The translations under genes and the position numbers were made by a program. A DNA stretch of 57,173 bases from Russula earlei (Eukaryota > Basidiomycota > Agaricomycetes > Russulales > Russulaceae): contig JAGFNK010000341.1 in the NCBI GenBank assembly GCA_025769875.1, forward strand, positions 1 through 57,173, written 5' to 3'. Positions 9,771 to 21,891 of the stretch are shown here, in pieces (the first letter of the stretch is position 1; the number at the start of each line of letters is the position of its first letter). The notes under the pieces were generated by a model, which saw only the letters and a program-made list of their open reading frames with translations, did no database searches and was not told the DNA's origin.

Positions 9771-11292
9771 TCAAAATTCATTGAATTGAAATCCGACAAC
9801 GTCAAAGCAACGCTGGGGCAGACAAGGGGGGCCCTCCCGTTGGACGAGGCCGGGAATCAGGTCTGGTGGAGGTAACGGAAGACGGGTAAAGTGGCGTGTA
9901 TCATCGTAGGATGTCACATGCGGCACGATCGGAGCCTGCACAGGGCGACGGGAATGAGAAACCAAATCAGTCAGGTCTTGACCACACGACTCACTCTGAT
10001 CTCTCGTCGTTCCAGCGCACCCCAGTCGACACCGCAGAACCACGGGTGTTCAAGAACATCGTCTGCGCCTGCCAAGAGGTTGCCTAACCGCTGGGTACGG
10101 TCGGGGTGCAAGAACCCTTTGATGAGATTGCGCGAGAGCGGGTCCATATCCCTAGGCCATTGGATTTTCCCATTGAGGATCCTGTCGTAGATCCCGCATG
10201 GGAACTGGTCAAAGAAGGGGGGATGGCCAACCATCATCTCATAGGCAAGAATACCACAAGCCCACCAATCCGCGGGCTTTCCGTGACCGTCCGACTGAAT
10301 TATTTCGGGTGCGAGGTACTCCGGAGTACCGCACAACGTCCAGGTGCGGTCATCGACGACTTTGGCGAAACCAAAGTCGGTAAGGCGGAGGTAGCCGCGA
10401 TTGTCCAGAAGCAGGTTTTCCGGTTTAAGATCACGATAGATTATGTTGAATGAATGTAGATATTTGAGAGCGAGGACGATGGTCGCCAGGTAGAACCGGG
10501 TGACGTCAGGGCTGAAGCGTCCGGCACGACGAAGGTGGGTGAAGAGCTCGCCGCCGGGGACGTAAGAAAGGAGCATATAGATATTCAGGCTGTCCTGAAA
10601 CGTCGCATAGAGATCGACGATGAAGGGATGTCTCAGACGGGAGAGGATGCGTCTCTCCGCTTTGACGTGTTCGACTTGACGGAGCCGGATCACCTCCGTC
10701 TTTTGAAGCACCTTCATTGCAAAAAATCTGGTCGTGTTGGCCGGCGCGGACGCAGCCGGACGGTATTTGACGAGGAGCACGCGACCAAAGGTGCCGGTTC
10801 CTGAGGGTGAGAGACGGATGAGACCAACGTGGAGCGGTCGGTGAGAGGGACAGAGACACTGGACGCACCGAGGGTGCCTCTGAGTTCAAAGTCTTGGAGC
10901 CGGAGGGACCGATGGAGGTGGTCCTCTTCGTCGTCCAGCAGTCTGACCGGAGGTTTTGCGGGTTTAGAGGGGGGTTGGACGGGCGAGGGGTCGTCGCGAT
11001 CTATGTCCTGATCTGGAGCAGACTCTGGGAAGGAGTGGGGCGGGGATCGAGGTGGAGATATGCACGGCGAATGGTCGGAGGGCCTTGCGCTGCACGGGGG
11101 TTGCGGGTCGATGGACAACTCGGGCCGGATGAGAACCTGTCCGGGGGACGAGGGGGGGCTAGCCGAGTCGTCAACGACCATGACGGCCGAGCCATGGCGA
11201 GAGGGACAGCACGGGTGATCGTGCACGCCATCGACGTGGATCGGCAGAGAGGAGGAACGAGGAGGGATGGCAGACAAGAGAGCCACGCTCAT
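9771..11292 (-). CDS. cAMP-dependent protein kinase (PKA) catalytic subunit, AGC family
   Basis: Ser/Thr kinase that is released from the regulatory subunit by cAMP and phosphorylates targets in nutrient, growth and development signalling. Exons 10869-11292, 9995-10800 and 9771-9935 total 1395 nt (464 residues). Visible motifs: glycine loop GTGTFGRV (rebuilt across intron 1), catalytic Lys in FFAMKVL, YRDLKPENLL, DFGFAK, and the activation loop TWTLCGTPEYLAPE with the phosphorylatable Thr. The PKA-type C-tail ends in FQFNEF, the terminal FxxF motif that marks PKA out from most other AGC kinases. The first ~140 residues are a Pro/Ser-rich extension, common in fungal PKA. An insert between the glycine loop and the Lys (RPAASAPANTTR) lengthens strands 2-3. 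The start is the first ATG after an in-frame upstream TTG; a later start is possible. The gene diverges from cytochrome b561. Confidence 0.94.
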
Positions 11293-11552
11293 GCTGCGGT
11301 AACTTCCGCAAGGCAATTGAGTGACTAGATCCTTAGGGTGTAGCGTCGAAAAGCGATGCGGTGGGCGAGGGGGATGATGGAGGGGAGGGGAGGGGGAGGG
11401 AGTAAACTACGTTTGGAACAAGGTAGGCGTCCAGCGCCGCAGCGACAGCGACAGAATGAGAAAACAACGATGCCTGTTTTTGTGTTGCCAAACTAACTGA
11501 TATCTTATAATAACTAATAATTAATTAATTTACAACTTGTGCCACTCCTCCC
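11293..11552. promoter_or_regulatory. Bidirectional promoter region between PKA and cytochrome b561
   Basis: A 260-bp gap separates two divergent start codons. On the PKA side (about 11368-11402) lies a G-rich tract, read as a CT-rich block on the PKA sense strand, of the kind common just upstream of fungal start sites; it also has G-quadruplex potential. On the b561 side (about 11500-11532) is an AT-rich run of TAATTAATTAA type. No specific factor site is claimed. Confidence 0.4.
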
Positions 11553-12501
11553 ATGTCATCTCCCCTCACACCACCCACAGGCCCAACCCCCACAGACACA
11601 GATCCTCTGATGGGCACCAACGACGACCATCCCAAAGACGAGTATAGGCGCGGGGACTCCCTCGCCCTCTACGTCGCCCTCGTATGTACCATCCACAATC
11701 ACATCTTACCTCCCTCTCACTCGCCCTCCAGACCTCCGCACTGGTGAGCCGCCTCCTCGCCTCGTGTTTGATTTGAAACGACTGCTCACCCTCTCATTCA
11801 GGTCCTCCTTCTGACCACATGGACCATAATTCTGTCCAACGATCCAAAGACACTTTCGTGGTTCGCATTCCATCCCAGCCTCAACACGTTTGCCGTCTTG
11901 TGCTTTACCTATGGTGATGATCCTTACACCACACCCCCTCGTCACCCTATAACGTGCTCCCTCCAACAGGCGTTCTCACCCTCCAGCCCACGTCCCAGCC
12001 AAAGACAAAGGCCGAGGGACTCGATCGCCATCAAACCGCCATGGGAATAGGACTCACGTCCATCCTCCTCGGCACCACGGCGATATACAACCAGAAGGCC
12101 TCCCATCACGCCCCCCACATCACTTCCTGGCACGCCGTACGCCTGTCTTTTCCCTTGTCTACGCGAAATGCTCACAGCATCCCGTTGCGTAGACCTTTGG
12201 CCTTACCACCGTCTCCTGGCTCATCCTCCAAGCCCTAATCGGCGGTGGCAGCGTCTGGTTTGGTGGCGCCGCCTTTGGAGGCGGTCAGAAAGCCAAGCGT
12301 GTGTGGAAGTATCACAGGTTGTCTGGTTACATTTTGTTACTTTTCCTCCTCACTACCGTTCACCTTGGCGGAGGTTGGTCCGAATGGGTCGAACTACACA
12401 CCGTCTCCGTCGTCCGCCTGATCGCTTACGTGTTGGCGCCTCTTGGCATTCTGGTGTCCATTTATTCTCGCGTCAGGGCATCGAAGATGAAGTTTTACTA
12501 G
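11553..12501 (+). CDS. Cytochrome b561-type transmembrane electron carrier
   Basis: Haem-b membrane protein that passes electrons across a membrane, usually from ascorbate-like donors to ferric iron or other acceptors. Exons 11553-11681, 11732-11743 (12 nt), 11802-11913, 11970-12136 and 12193-12501 total 729 nt, 242 residues, in frame. Hydrophobic segments begin at LYVALTSALVLLLTTW and continue to the C-terminus, about six in all. Four histidines sit at helix ends as in the b561 core: WFAFHPSLN, LDRHQTAMG, TSWHATFG and WKYHRLSGY, two haem-ligand pairs. The N-terminus is a short Pro/Thr-rich cytosolic tail. There is no DOMON domain. The tetrapeptide TSAL in the first helix comes from the 12-nt microexon. 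It converges with GEA, 83 bp apart. Substrate unknown. Confidence 0.88.
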
Positions 12502-12584
12502 CTCTCAAACCGTGCTTGCTCTACGAGTAGTCCATCTCGTTTCTTGTAACCTTTGTGTCAGTGTACTTTGTTTTGTGAATACCA

Positions 12585-15500
12585 CTATGTCGACAGCTCG
12601 GCCGAACAAGGATCCACCGCCGGGACGACGCTCTCGATGACGAATCCGGGCATGAACCGTCCAATCTTTTCGCCTGTCGCGTACCACAACCCTCCGTCTT
12701 GGTCGCCCAAAGGAGGAACGAGCATGCCCGCAGCGTGCATCACCAGGATCACGTTTTTCACCGACTCGTGCGCTGCTTCAGACTGCGCTCCACGTCAGCC
12801 TTGCGTCATGAAAATTTACGCGGGAAGCGCACCAGCTGATCGCTCTTGTCCACCTCTATCAGTCGGTCCACGTAGTCGAGAACTTGCATCCACCGCTCGC
12901 TCACATCCTCTCCCGACACATTGTCGCTGATCTCAAACCTCATGAACACCTTGCACAATAACACAGACGCGCGCAGCCGACTTTCTGTCGTCTCGATCGT
13001 GCCCGGCGCGTCGATCAGCGCTTCCAGCAGCGGGTGCAGCACGCGTTGGAAAACCTCCCCAACGTCAGCATGGTCTACCACTACGAGCGGCCCCAGGAGA
13101 GCCCGGGAGAGCGAGGAAAGTGCACAATGTCGGACCTCGGGCGAAGCGGAGGTCGATTGACGGGATAGCGAGATCAACACCGCGAGTGTGAGTTGATGAC
13201 GGCCTGCATGCACCAACACACCATCGCACGTCAGTCAGCCAATGACCCTCGTGGAAACAAGGAACGTCAATGACGGACTTTTGTCACTAGACTCATTCCC
13301 GTTCTCGGTCAGTGAAGCAATGAACTTTAGGATCTCAAACATGAGGTCCACGGCTCTTCGCCCCCGGTCAATCACAGAGGAACTGAGTCAAGTAAGCGAA
13401 CAGCATCCAAGGCTGACATGACCTATTCACCTGGTTGAACTTGACTGAGGACGCCGCCGAGCCTGTCGTTGCTCCAGCTCGGCCACAATCCCGGCGGCGG
13501 AGGCAAAGTCATCAAGCACCGCTACAAGGCCAGCGACATTATCAACGCTGATGCACTGCTCAGGACCTTCAACTATGAGCCGCTGGATGAGCTCGAACGA
13601 TGCCCGCGCCGCTTCGAGGTTCGAAAGGCTCGAGCGGACCAATGCCAAGACGATATTCCATTCGGTATGCGAGCTGATAACCTCACGATGGTTTTGCACC
13701 ACAAGGACCAATCCCGAAATAATCTGCTCAGCCACCGAGTTCGCGACCACAGGCGGCAGACCCCCAAGGAGATCAAAGGAGAGATATATCTGGTCACGCA
13801 ATCGACTTGGCTGCAGAACCCATGTCATCACACTCATCTTTTTGAGTAGCGTATCACGACTCGCCTTGGAAGCCAAGATCAGACAAATGCGCATTACCGA
13901 CACGACAGCGCGCTCCACGAGAAGGACGCTGTACATCTGCGAAGACTTGAGCAGAAAGGACAAGTGCTCGAACACGATGGGCCTCGAAAATAATTAGTCG
14001 GGTGCTCGTTGACGACGACAGAGGCCCACCATAGCTCTTCGATGTGTACAGGTGTCTTGCAGACTATGCTGACCATCATCTCGAGTAAGAACACCGAAGC
14101 CGGGTCGTACGGCAATGGGCGAGGTGAGGAGTCTGAAGGCGCATCATCGGATTCGCGCTGAAGACTGGTGTTTGTTCGCTCATAAGCAAGCGCCTCGAGT
14201 GACCTAACAGCAGCAACCAAAGGCTCCAAGTCTAGTTCCCTGTAAATGGTCAGCGACACGTACTGCGAGATCTTGTTTGCGTACATGATCTGCGCATATA
14301 ATTCTTCTAATCGACATGTGGAGATGCAGTCCAGCGCACAGAGGGTGCTCTCTATATCGGCGTCAGATGCACTGGGAACGAGATTGTCTTGCGAAGAATT
14401 ATAGGGTGTCATCAAATATGAGGAAAGGGTAGTCAGAAGGCCGTCGCTTCTTGATGGTCGTCGCGTCGGTTGGCTACTGTTTCCCCGCAATGGTATCATG
14501 GATACGCCACCGAGGAAATCTTCCATCTGGAGCATTCGGGTAGGGAGTAGAGAATGAACGAATAGGTTCAACAAAATCTCGAAAACCTGCCTGACATGAA
14601 GCACGGTGAAACGTAGAGAGATAAAGCGACGAACCTGAATCCAGCCTTCACGAATAGCGTTCCCGTTCCCATTCATGATATTGAACAGAACGACGGCCGC
14701 CAATTGTCCTTTCAGGTGTGCACCAAAGCTTACGGCTAAAGAAGAGACAGTAATTGCCTGCCCTTCGACTTCTACGACAGGGTACACAGGAACTTCAGAA
14801 GGGAGATTCTCTGAAAGAAGACTCGTCGCTTGCGAGAGAGAAATGACCACATAGTCGAACACCTCCGGGAGTTGGAAATAACCCGCAAGGGTTGCGAATT
14901 GTCGAAAGCCCGCAATAGCACGTTCAATTATGTAGTCATCGTCGAAAGTCATGAATGCAAATGTGATCGCTGAAATGACGGGCTTCCAAACAGACCTGAA
15001 CATTTCCTTGTCAAAGACAGGAGAGTTGCAGATCATAAGTTCTCCTGAAAAGCGAGGTGACCTCAATGCAGAGGAACACCCACAGGAATACATACCAGAT
15101 TGCCTCGAGCGCATGAGCAGCTCTTTCCAAGCAAATTCAAAGCCAAGTTGACCCGTATGCTCCTCGGGCATGATTATCTCCTGCCTTCGTATTGAGTCGT
15201 AAACAGCTTGCTATGGAAAGTGTGAGCAATGCGCATCATATTCAGGCGCGTTCCATTACCCACAAGATACTCCGCTGAAAAATCGGATCCATCGTTGACA
15301 CCTCTCAGGTTACGCTGATAATCTTCAATAGTCATGCGTTTCTGACAAATGAGGTATGAGCTTAAAGACGCGCGATGGGGCACCAAATGGACGTGCCCGA
15401 ACTTGCGGGTTGTGCAAATCGGTATTTAACATGATTACAGAGTATGCAAGCACGTAGACTGCGTCCTGGCTTTTGATCTCAGCTAAAAAGCGGCGTGAGG

Positions 15501-18066
15501 GGGGTCAATGTCTCCACATATATCAAAAGGTTAACCTGGTTTCGACGCAAAGTATATTTCAGCGAATGTCTCGGTGATTCGCGAAATCTGCTGGGCCTCT
15601 CCTGGAAGTCGAAACGCTTCCAAGAGCTCTCTCATCGCATCTGCGATGGGTTTCTGCAAGGAGTCAACAGTAAAGGTCTGTACGAAGATAAACTCGGCTA
15701 GGGAACGCACTTCGCGGAAGTCAAAGAGCCCAACAAAGGCCTTGAGGACATCGGCTTTCTCCGGCCTTGAGATAAAGTCTCCCAACAACTTCTTGTCGAT
15801 CCGAGTGCTACTTTTCAAAAATTTCGCAAGGCTTTGCGGGTGGGTCACCTCATCCGAAAGGTCATGATAAATAAGGCCGTTCTCCTCGAGAAATGTAAGG
15901 CCTGTTTTTGGCTTGCTATTGAAGCGAGCAGCACCAGCTAAAATGAGTCGCTTCTTGGATTTTCGTTGCATTAGCTCTTCGGCCGAGACGTAGCTCTGTG
16001 AGAAACTCAGAACGGACAACAACAGGGATGAGTGGTGGCATATCAAGGACGGACCTTGGGCCACTCTTCGCTTGGCTGACTGTCCGGTAAGCGCAAGGCG
16101 TCCGCTCAACTAAATTGACTCACAACGGCGGTGCGCATGACCATCGCATTGATGAACGTTAGAAGAACGTCCAAACAGAGGTACTGAGCGCTGAGATACG
16201 AAAATTGCAATGGCTCCCCGTAGTAATCGGTGTAAACGCCCTAGAAAGCGAACTCGATAAGCCAAGAACGAGAGCAGTTTTGTGGTAAAGGACCTTGGTT
16301 AAGACATCGATGACCCTGTCGAACAGGTTTTCGGCGTTGATGTCACAGTCATAGTTACTGAAGAGTTCGACAAGGAAACTCGGGTGGCTCGATATCTGGA
16401 TGAGGACGTCTAATAGCAGATCCCGTGCGGTCCCACGGGCGGGGATGACAGATGGTTTGTTCGGGGTTGGACTGCCCTTCTCGACGTCGGCCTCGTCGAG
16501 TAGCTCGAGGCTGGAGGTGTGAGAACTTGGGGAGCTTGGACGAGGCGAGAATAATCCGCTCTTTAGCACGGGCGTCCCTAGGCGACTCGATTTGCCAGTC
16601 ATGGGAGGTGCAAGCCGATCCAATGTATAGGCCAGGAATAGCTCCTGCTGAAGCTTCAGGTGTCTCCGCATCGTGTTCATCATTGTCGAAATGGTGCGAA
16701 GCGTCAGCTGGAAAACTGAGGAATTCTCGGATTGGGCAAGCTGGAAGAGATACTTGCACCCGTGATCCAGGATCATGGTGCGTAGTGTAGGAAAATCGCC
16801 CACTCGTGGGCCAGACACTTCAAAAGAAGTGTTCAACACTCCTAGCGCGAGAAGTCTTGTGGAATCCGTATGTATGCGGTCATGCGGATCGAGGATGTTT
16901 ACAAGAACGCGGAGCAGTTCAACGATGGATGGAAGTCCGTCTAGGATGGCAAGCCAGCATCAGGTCAGACGATCAGCAAGTAGCGCTATAACATACAATT
17001 CAACTTGAGCGTCCCGGGCGCATCTTGAGGGGTACGTGTTGTGGGAGTCACCTGTTGACTCGTAGTCGCAGGGTCATCCGACACGGGCTCGAGGGTTGGT
17101 GCGGACGGAGAAGGATCCGTTCCCGTGACAGACGCACTGGGAACACCCAGTAATTTTCTCTCCTCGCTCACAGGGTCGAGAGCGTTCAGCTTGGACAAGA
17201 CAGTCCTCACGAGTCTGTGCATTGTCATCTCGGCTGAGCGGCGCAGAGCCTCTTTTTCAATGTCAACATTTAGCACGACGGGCGACGATACGAGAGAACG
17301 GACGGACCACTGAGCCTCATTTGTACACACGTCGCAAGGACAGTCTCCAACATTTCACAGACCTCGATGTCACCTAGCCGTGTCCCCCACTCTCCACACA
17401 TGCAGTCTTCGATGGCAGTCATTATTCGAAGCAACACAACCTCGTCGCCGGAGGAGTCACTGGCCTCGAATTTGCAGTGGGAAATAGCAGAACTGACTGC
17501 CGCAAGGGCAACGTCGACGGATGGATCGTCCTTCAAGAAGAGGCCGCAAACAAAGAACGTGTGTAGGGCCGAAAGAGCAGCAGACGTGATGGGACCGGTA
17601 GACAGAGGTGAGCGGACAACGGAAAGGAAAGGAGAGAGGATATCAGTGAGGGATACGGAGGATATATCTACGAGACACCACCAAAGATTTAAATAATGCC
17701 TTGGACATGAGAGGCAGCGCCCATACCTTGCGCACTCCTGATGGATCTCTTGAGTTCCTCAAAACCTGACATAAGATCTTCCTCTCTGCTCCATTGCTGC
17801 GGTGTTGGCACGTTATTTGACCCCGGTCGTCGAAGCCCAAGGTTGCTTGCCAGAGCCGAGTCCTTGTAAGTCTGCTGCGTACTTGATGACCACCTGGAAT
17901 TCTTTCGCATCACAGAGGTCACAGACAGGACCTCGGAGTAGACGATATGCCCGTAATGGACGCCCTCATTGTGCTCGGAGGCCGTATGTGAGGTCGCCAT
18001 CGTGATGCGCGGTTCAGACGCGAGCGAACGCAGAGGTGGAGGAGGAGGTAGCCGGGGTCTTTTCAT
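12585..18066 (-). CDS. GEA2: Gea/GBF1-type Sec7-domain guanine nucleotide exchange factor for Arf
   Basis: Large Golgi Arf-GEF that loads Arf1 with GTP to start COPI vesicle formation. Many exons span about 5.5 kb. The N-terminus carries the DCB-type segment (HYGHIVYSEVLSVTSVMRKN..RW, then LMSGFEELKRSIR). The HUS box NYDCD lies at 16342-16356. The Sec7 domain spans about 15530-15900 and includes LAKFLKSSTRIDKKLLGDFI and FRLPGEAQQISRITETFA, where the Glu of PGEAQ is the catalytic glutamate finger that expels GDP. Helical HDS repeats follow to the C-terminal FMPGFVIESVVPA. The start at 18066 gives a Pro-rich leader; a second Met (MATSHTASEH) about 20 residues in is the alternative. Exon boundaries were only partly traced. 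Order and motifs favour the Gea/GBF1 class over Sec7/BIG. The symbol is by family, as fungi other than yeast usually have one copy. Confidence 0.92.
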
Positions 18067-18220
18067 AATGACAAATAAACTACCAGATTAGTACACCCTC
18101 CTTCCCAATTGGTGATCAGTGCGCCTCCTGCCACCACCAAGGCGCACAAAGTCTTGGACACGACAAGAATGGTTCCTGTCTAGAACAGCGTCGTGCACAT
18201 GCTATATAATTACAATACGA

Positions 18221-19462
18221 CTATTGCCCTGACGAGCCTGACGCGTTCGTGGCGCGTGTTACCATGGAGGCTTGGCCCGCAGCAGTAGCGGCCAGCCTCG
18301 AGCGCTTCCTTTCCGCCTCTGCGATGAAAATATTATAGTGAGTGTGGTTCCAACCATACCATGCCTGTTTTGATCTTACCGGCCTCTTTCTCTTGTTCAA
18401 TATCCTGCACAATGGCTTCTATTTGCGCAAGGTCCAGATTCTGGCGCAAGGTGTGAGCGATGCAAAGAGCAGATGTTTAATCCACTTACTGTGACCTTTC
18501 CATAGCTTTCCATTACGCTGATCTCGATGTTTTTTGCGCCGGTCTGCACAACCTCCAGAAGACTCTTAACGGTAAGTTTGATGCTCTCGTCGCGCGTCAT
18601 GCCATCTTTGTGATTCTTCTCCAAGAACTCCCGGACAGTTTTGGAAGATCGACCGATAGCGTTCGCCTCGTGTTGATATTAACCGATGAGCGTCACAGGG
18701 GCACGTAAGACAGATGACACACTTTCCAAGCACTGTAGATGCCGCTGGGCTCCGTTTGATACAGTCGAGGGACCGTATCGTTAGGATCAAATCCAACGAT
18801 GAGTGTTGAGATGCCAAATGGCCGAACACCTCCGGATTGTGTGTAGCGCTTTGGGGATAAAAGCAAACGACTGAGTCACGAGATGTGGGTCGTGCTGCTT
18901 AAGGACACACCTGCTGGATGCCCGCGATATGCCTGGTGATATACTCAACGGTGACCGGATCCTCTACGGTGAGGCGATGGCTCTGGCACTCCACTCTTGC
19001 CTTGTCGATCAGCACGCGTCCGTCGGCCGTAAGACCTGGGAGGAATCATCTCTCCAAGACTCAAGTAATAAGGAGTTGGGCTAACCAGCGAAAGCCAGAC
19101 AAATGTGATCATCGAGCATGACGACCTTTCTCACTGTCCGCGGGTCTTGCAATTGAAGGACAGACTTCTTTTCCACGCCCAACACAACGACGTCTTTCCC
19201 GCGCACACCCACCTGACTTGTGTGAGACAGAAATAGATGCGTAGGCAAATAATTACGCACAGCGCAGGTTCCCTTTCTCACAGCTTCTTGAGCATATTCG
19301 ACCTACGAGGTATGAGATGCGCGCCCACTGAGGAGCGTAAGGAAGGTGCACACTTGGAATAAGTGGCCATCGGGTGAGAATACAGTAAGGGCTAAAGGAT
19401 ATGTAAGAAACAGTCGCAGAACGTGTCGAGGTGTACAGACCGCGATCGTATGACCTGGACAT
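18221..19462 (-). CDS. PRE6: 20S proteasome subunit alpha4 (PSMA7 type)
   Basis: Alpha-ring subunit of the 20S proteasome core; it forms the gate and docking surface and is not itself proteolytic. Pieces in order: MSRSYDR, then [20 protein letters not shown] (the alpha-subunit N-terminal signature rebuilt across two introns), [89 protein letters not shown] and [18 protein letters not shown], ending in a Lys/Glu-rich helix and a Ser-rich tail. The [14 protein letters not shown] pattern and the acidic/basic tail favour alpha4 over other alpha subunits. At least seven introns; the donor after TCA uses GTGCGT. It lies in tandem with GEA and diverges from the C78 peptidase gene, 197 bp away. Confidence 0.93.
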
Positions 19463-19659
19463 GTTGAAGGTTGAGCGTACGCGGGGCTAATAGATGGACG
19501 CGTAGGCAAGGCCAGTTTATTATATAATCCGGAGTAAGCCGAACCACGTTTCAGATCTACGATCGCAATCATTCCAAACGGCTGTCCAACCCAACCATGA
19601 AGAAAACCCATTGACTACACTCAGAGTGAGGTGCACGTCTGAAGTGTAACGCTACTCCA
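19463..19659. promoter_or_regulatory. Short bidirectional promoter between PRE6 and the C78 peptidase gene
   Basis: Under 200 bp separates the two divergent start codons, so the genes must share or overlap their control sequences. I do not see a clear TATA element or a recognisable proteasome-type control element. The shared promoter suggests, but does not prove, joint expression of two ubiquitin-pathway genes. Confidence 0.4.
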
Positions 19660-21712
19660 ATGTCCACGCCCAATCAAGACGCGATTCTCGTACACGACTC
19701 GGAGGATGAAGCTCTCCAGACACCAGCATCGCCGAGCTCTCGTGCTCACAGGTGTGCATCGACTGCTCTCTAGCCCACCCAAATAACGCCGTTGCATCTC
19801 AACCTAGTGAACCACTGCTCTGTTTGTTTTGCAGTGTCGATCTTATCGGTCTGACACCGGAAAATAGGCAAACGCACTATGATAATCACCTCTCTGCCCT
19901 AGAGTCACTACGTGCGCACAAGCCGTCTTTCTTCCAATCCCTGCCAGCTTATGCTTCAACTGCGAACAGCGCCTCCAAGCTCGGATTCGCCTTCACTATA
20001 CCTGCCGCTGAACGCCAACCGTTCACCGACCAAGGGCATCATCTCCTTCATAAAGCCCTCTGCTAAGGAGCGTTTCTGGTGTCATTCCCTCGGGGGTGAA
20101 CCACCCCACAATTATACCCCAGGTTCATGCTCTTACGCTTTTCGCGGTAAGCCGAAGCTCACCTGTCACCAAAGGACTCATTCCTCTCTTGAGAAAGACC
20201 TTGTTGAGCACCGTGGAGAGCGGCGCCACCCGTCGCGCTGTTCTTTGTTATGAACATTCTGTACACATATATCATGAAATATGGGATGCAGGTTGGGGCT
20301 GCGGGTAAGTTCTTCCATCGGCGGTGCGTATGCGGGGGGTTCTTCACCGGAATTCAGCTATAGGAATTTCATGATGTTATGCACCGCTCTGGTGGATCAG
20401 CGTACGAAACCAGGGTATTCCTCATTGTTAAGAAACCCAACCCCTCCGACGGTTAACAATCTGAAACTTTGGATTGAAGAAGCATGGAAAGATGGCAAGC
20501 ATCTTTATTGCTCTGTGTCAGCCCCACGCCTTGACCCTCTCATGGCCAGGTTTTGACCCCGAGGGCGCACAAGGACTAAAGGGAAAGCTCGTCGGCCACA
20601 AGAAGTGGATAGGGACTGCCGGTAAACGCGTTGTTACATAGTGCGCCAATCCGCTGATCTCCGCGCCTGCAAGAATTGTACGTGGCGTTCACGTATAAAG
20701 GGATTCCGTAAATTTCCCCTCGGTTTGAGACGAGGACCGGAATCTCACTCCGACCACTCAGGTCTGAACTCGCCGACTTCCATACGTCCGATGGCAGTAA
20801 GTCTGCGGCGCCTTGTACCGCTCGCCATCGAGGATAACGAAACGCCATTTCCGCCTCACAGACGTGGCCCCTCTACTTGATTGGATCAAACGGTATTTCG
20901 ACGCCCACACGCCCGACCTTCCCACCTCCGTGCAAGAAAGGTGGCAAATGGCCACCCCCGTCGTGATAACGGACTGCATGCCGCTCATCCTCCAGCACCA
21001 GGGCCACTCGCGTACGATCGTCGGCTACGAGCTGGCGAAAGACGGCAGCACGATCCTGCTCGCGTTCGATCCATCCATGTCTGTGGTTTGCTCCTTCCAC
21101 CCACGCCCCTGCCACAGCTTTGGCTCATCGTCGCATCAGACGGGTGACGAAAATGGACGGCATCGCCCCCTCCTCCTCGTTCCGCGCGCACGACGACCAG
21201 CGGGGCGACTGCGACACGCCCTGTACTTCGAAACGTCCTGCAACAGAGTCACCGAAAAAAGGGCCACGCTGGCCGCGCGAAAAGCGCGCCGGCCTCCCTG
21301 CGGCGGGTCAGGGAGCTAGCTCTCCAAAGCGAGCCCGCGCCGGCTCGCCTGGGGTCGACGTCATCGTCGTTGAAGACTCGAGAGCGGTGACGGCGAGTCC
21401 TCCACCGAAACTCGCGCCCGAGCCCCGCACCGGGGGACTCGTGGCGGTGGTCGAGAGGGAGGCACGGGAAGCACGGAAAGTGGGCGGGGACAAGAGGAAG
21501 TCGGATTCCAAGGGAAGTATTGAAGCTGTTCAGGGTCGATCGGAAGAAGCTTGCGTGAGTCCCGAACGTTCGCATCAGTTTATTTCGGATCGGTCTCACA
21601 GGAAAGCAGGAAAAAGGACAAGTATCAGGTGTTGTGGTGTCCTATGGGGGACCCGCTGAGCGAATCGGATAAGCAAGCGCGACGGGAGGTATTTAGTGAA
21701 CACATCTGCTGA
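19660..21712 (+). CDS. Peptidase C78 family (UFSP/ZUFSP-like) cysteine protease
   Basis: Papain-like cysteine protease of the family that cleaves UFM1 or Lys63-linked ubiquitin. The catalytic Cys lies in GWGCGYRNFMML, rebuilt across the intron near 20305; the Asp-His part is ITDCMPLILQHQGHSRTIVG. A zinc-finger-like segment (LFCSVDLIGLTPENRQTHYD, CxxC..H pattern partly seen) precedes the domain, as in ZUFSP. Between lie LWIEEAWKDG, DPEGAQGLKGKLVG and WIKRYFDAH. The tail is long, basic and Pro/Ser-rich and ends KKDKYQVLWCPMGDPLSES. The segment KLFRVDRKKLA (21523-21555) belongs to a frame different from the long open frame before it, so either an intron in 21300-21515 is missed or the tail is differently spliced. 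Fungi often lack UFM1, which favours a deubiquitinase role; that is inference. Converges with MAT1. Confidence 0.82.
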
Positions 21713-21891
21713 ACCCGGTGTCTGTGACCTGCGTAGCAAGGCGGCCACCAGGCATTTATCCTACACCATGTAATCAGCCGCACCTCCGCTCCAAATAATG
21801 TCTCTCATTACTCGATGCCCACGTTTTGGCCGAGATACAGTATACCAAATGTTCCTATCTTTACTACTGGGAAGAGATTGCGGCAATGATG

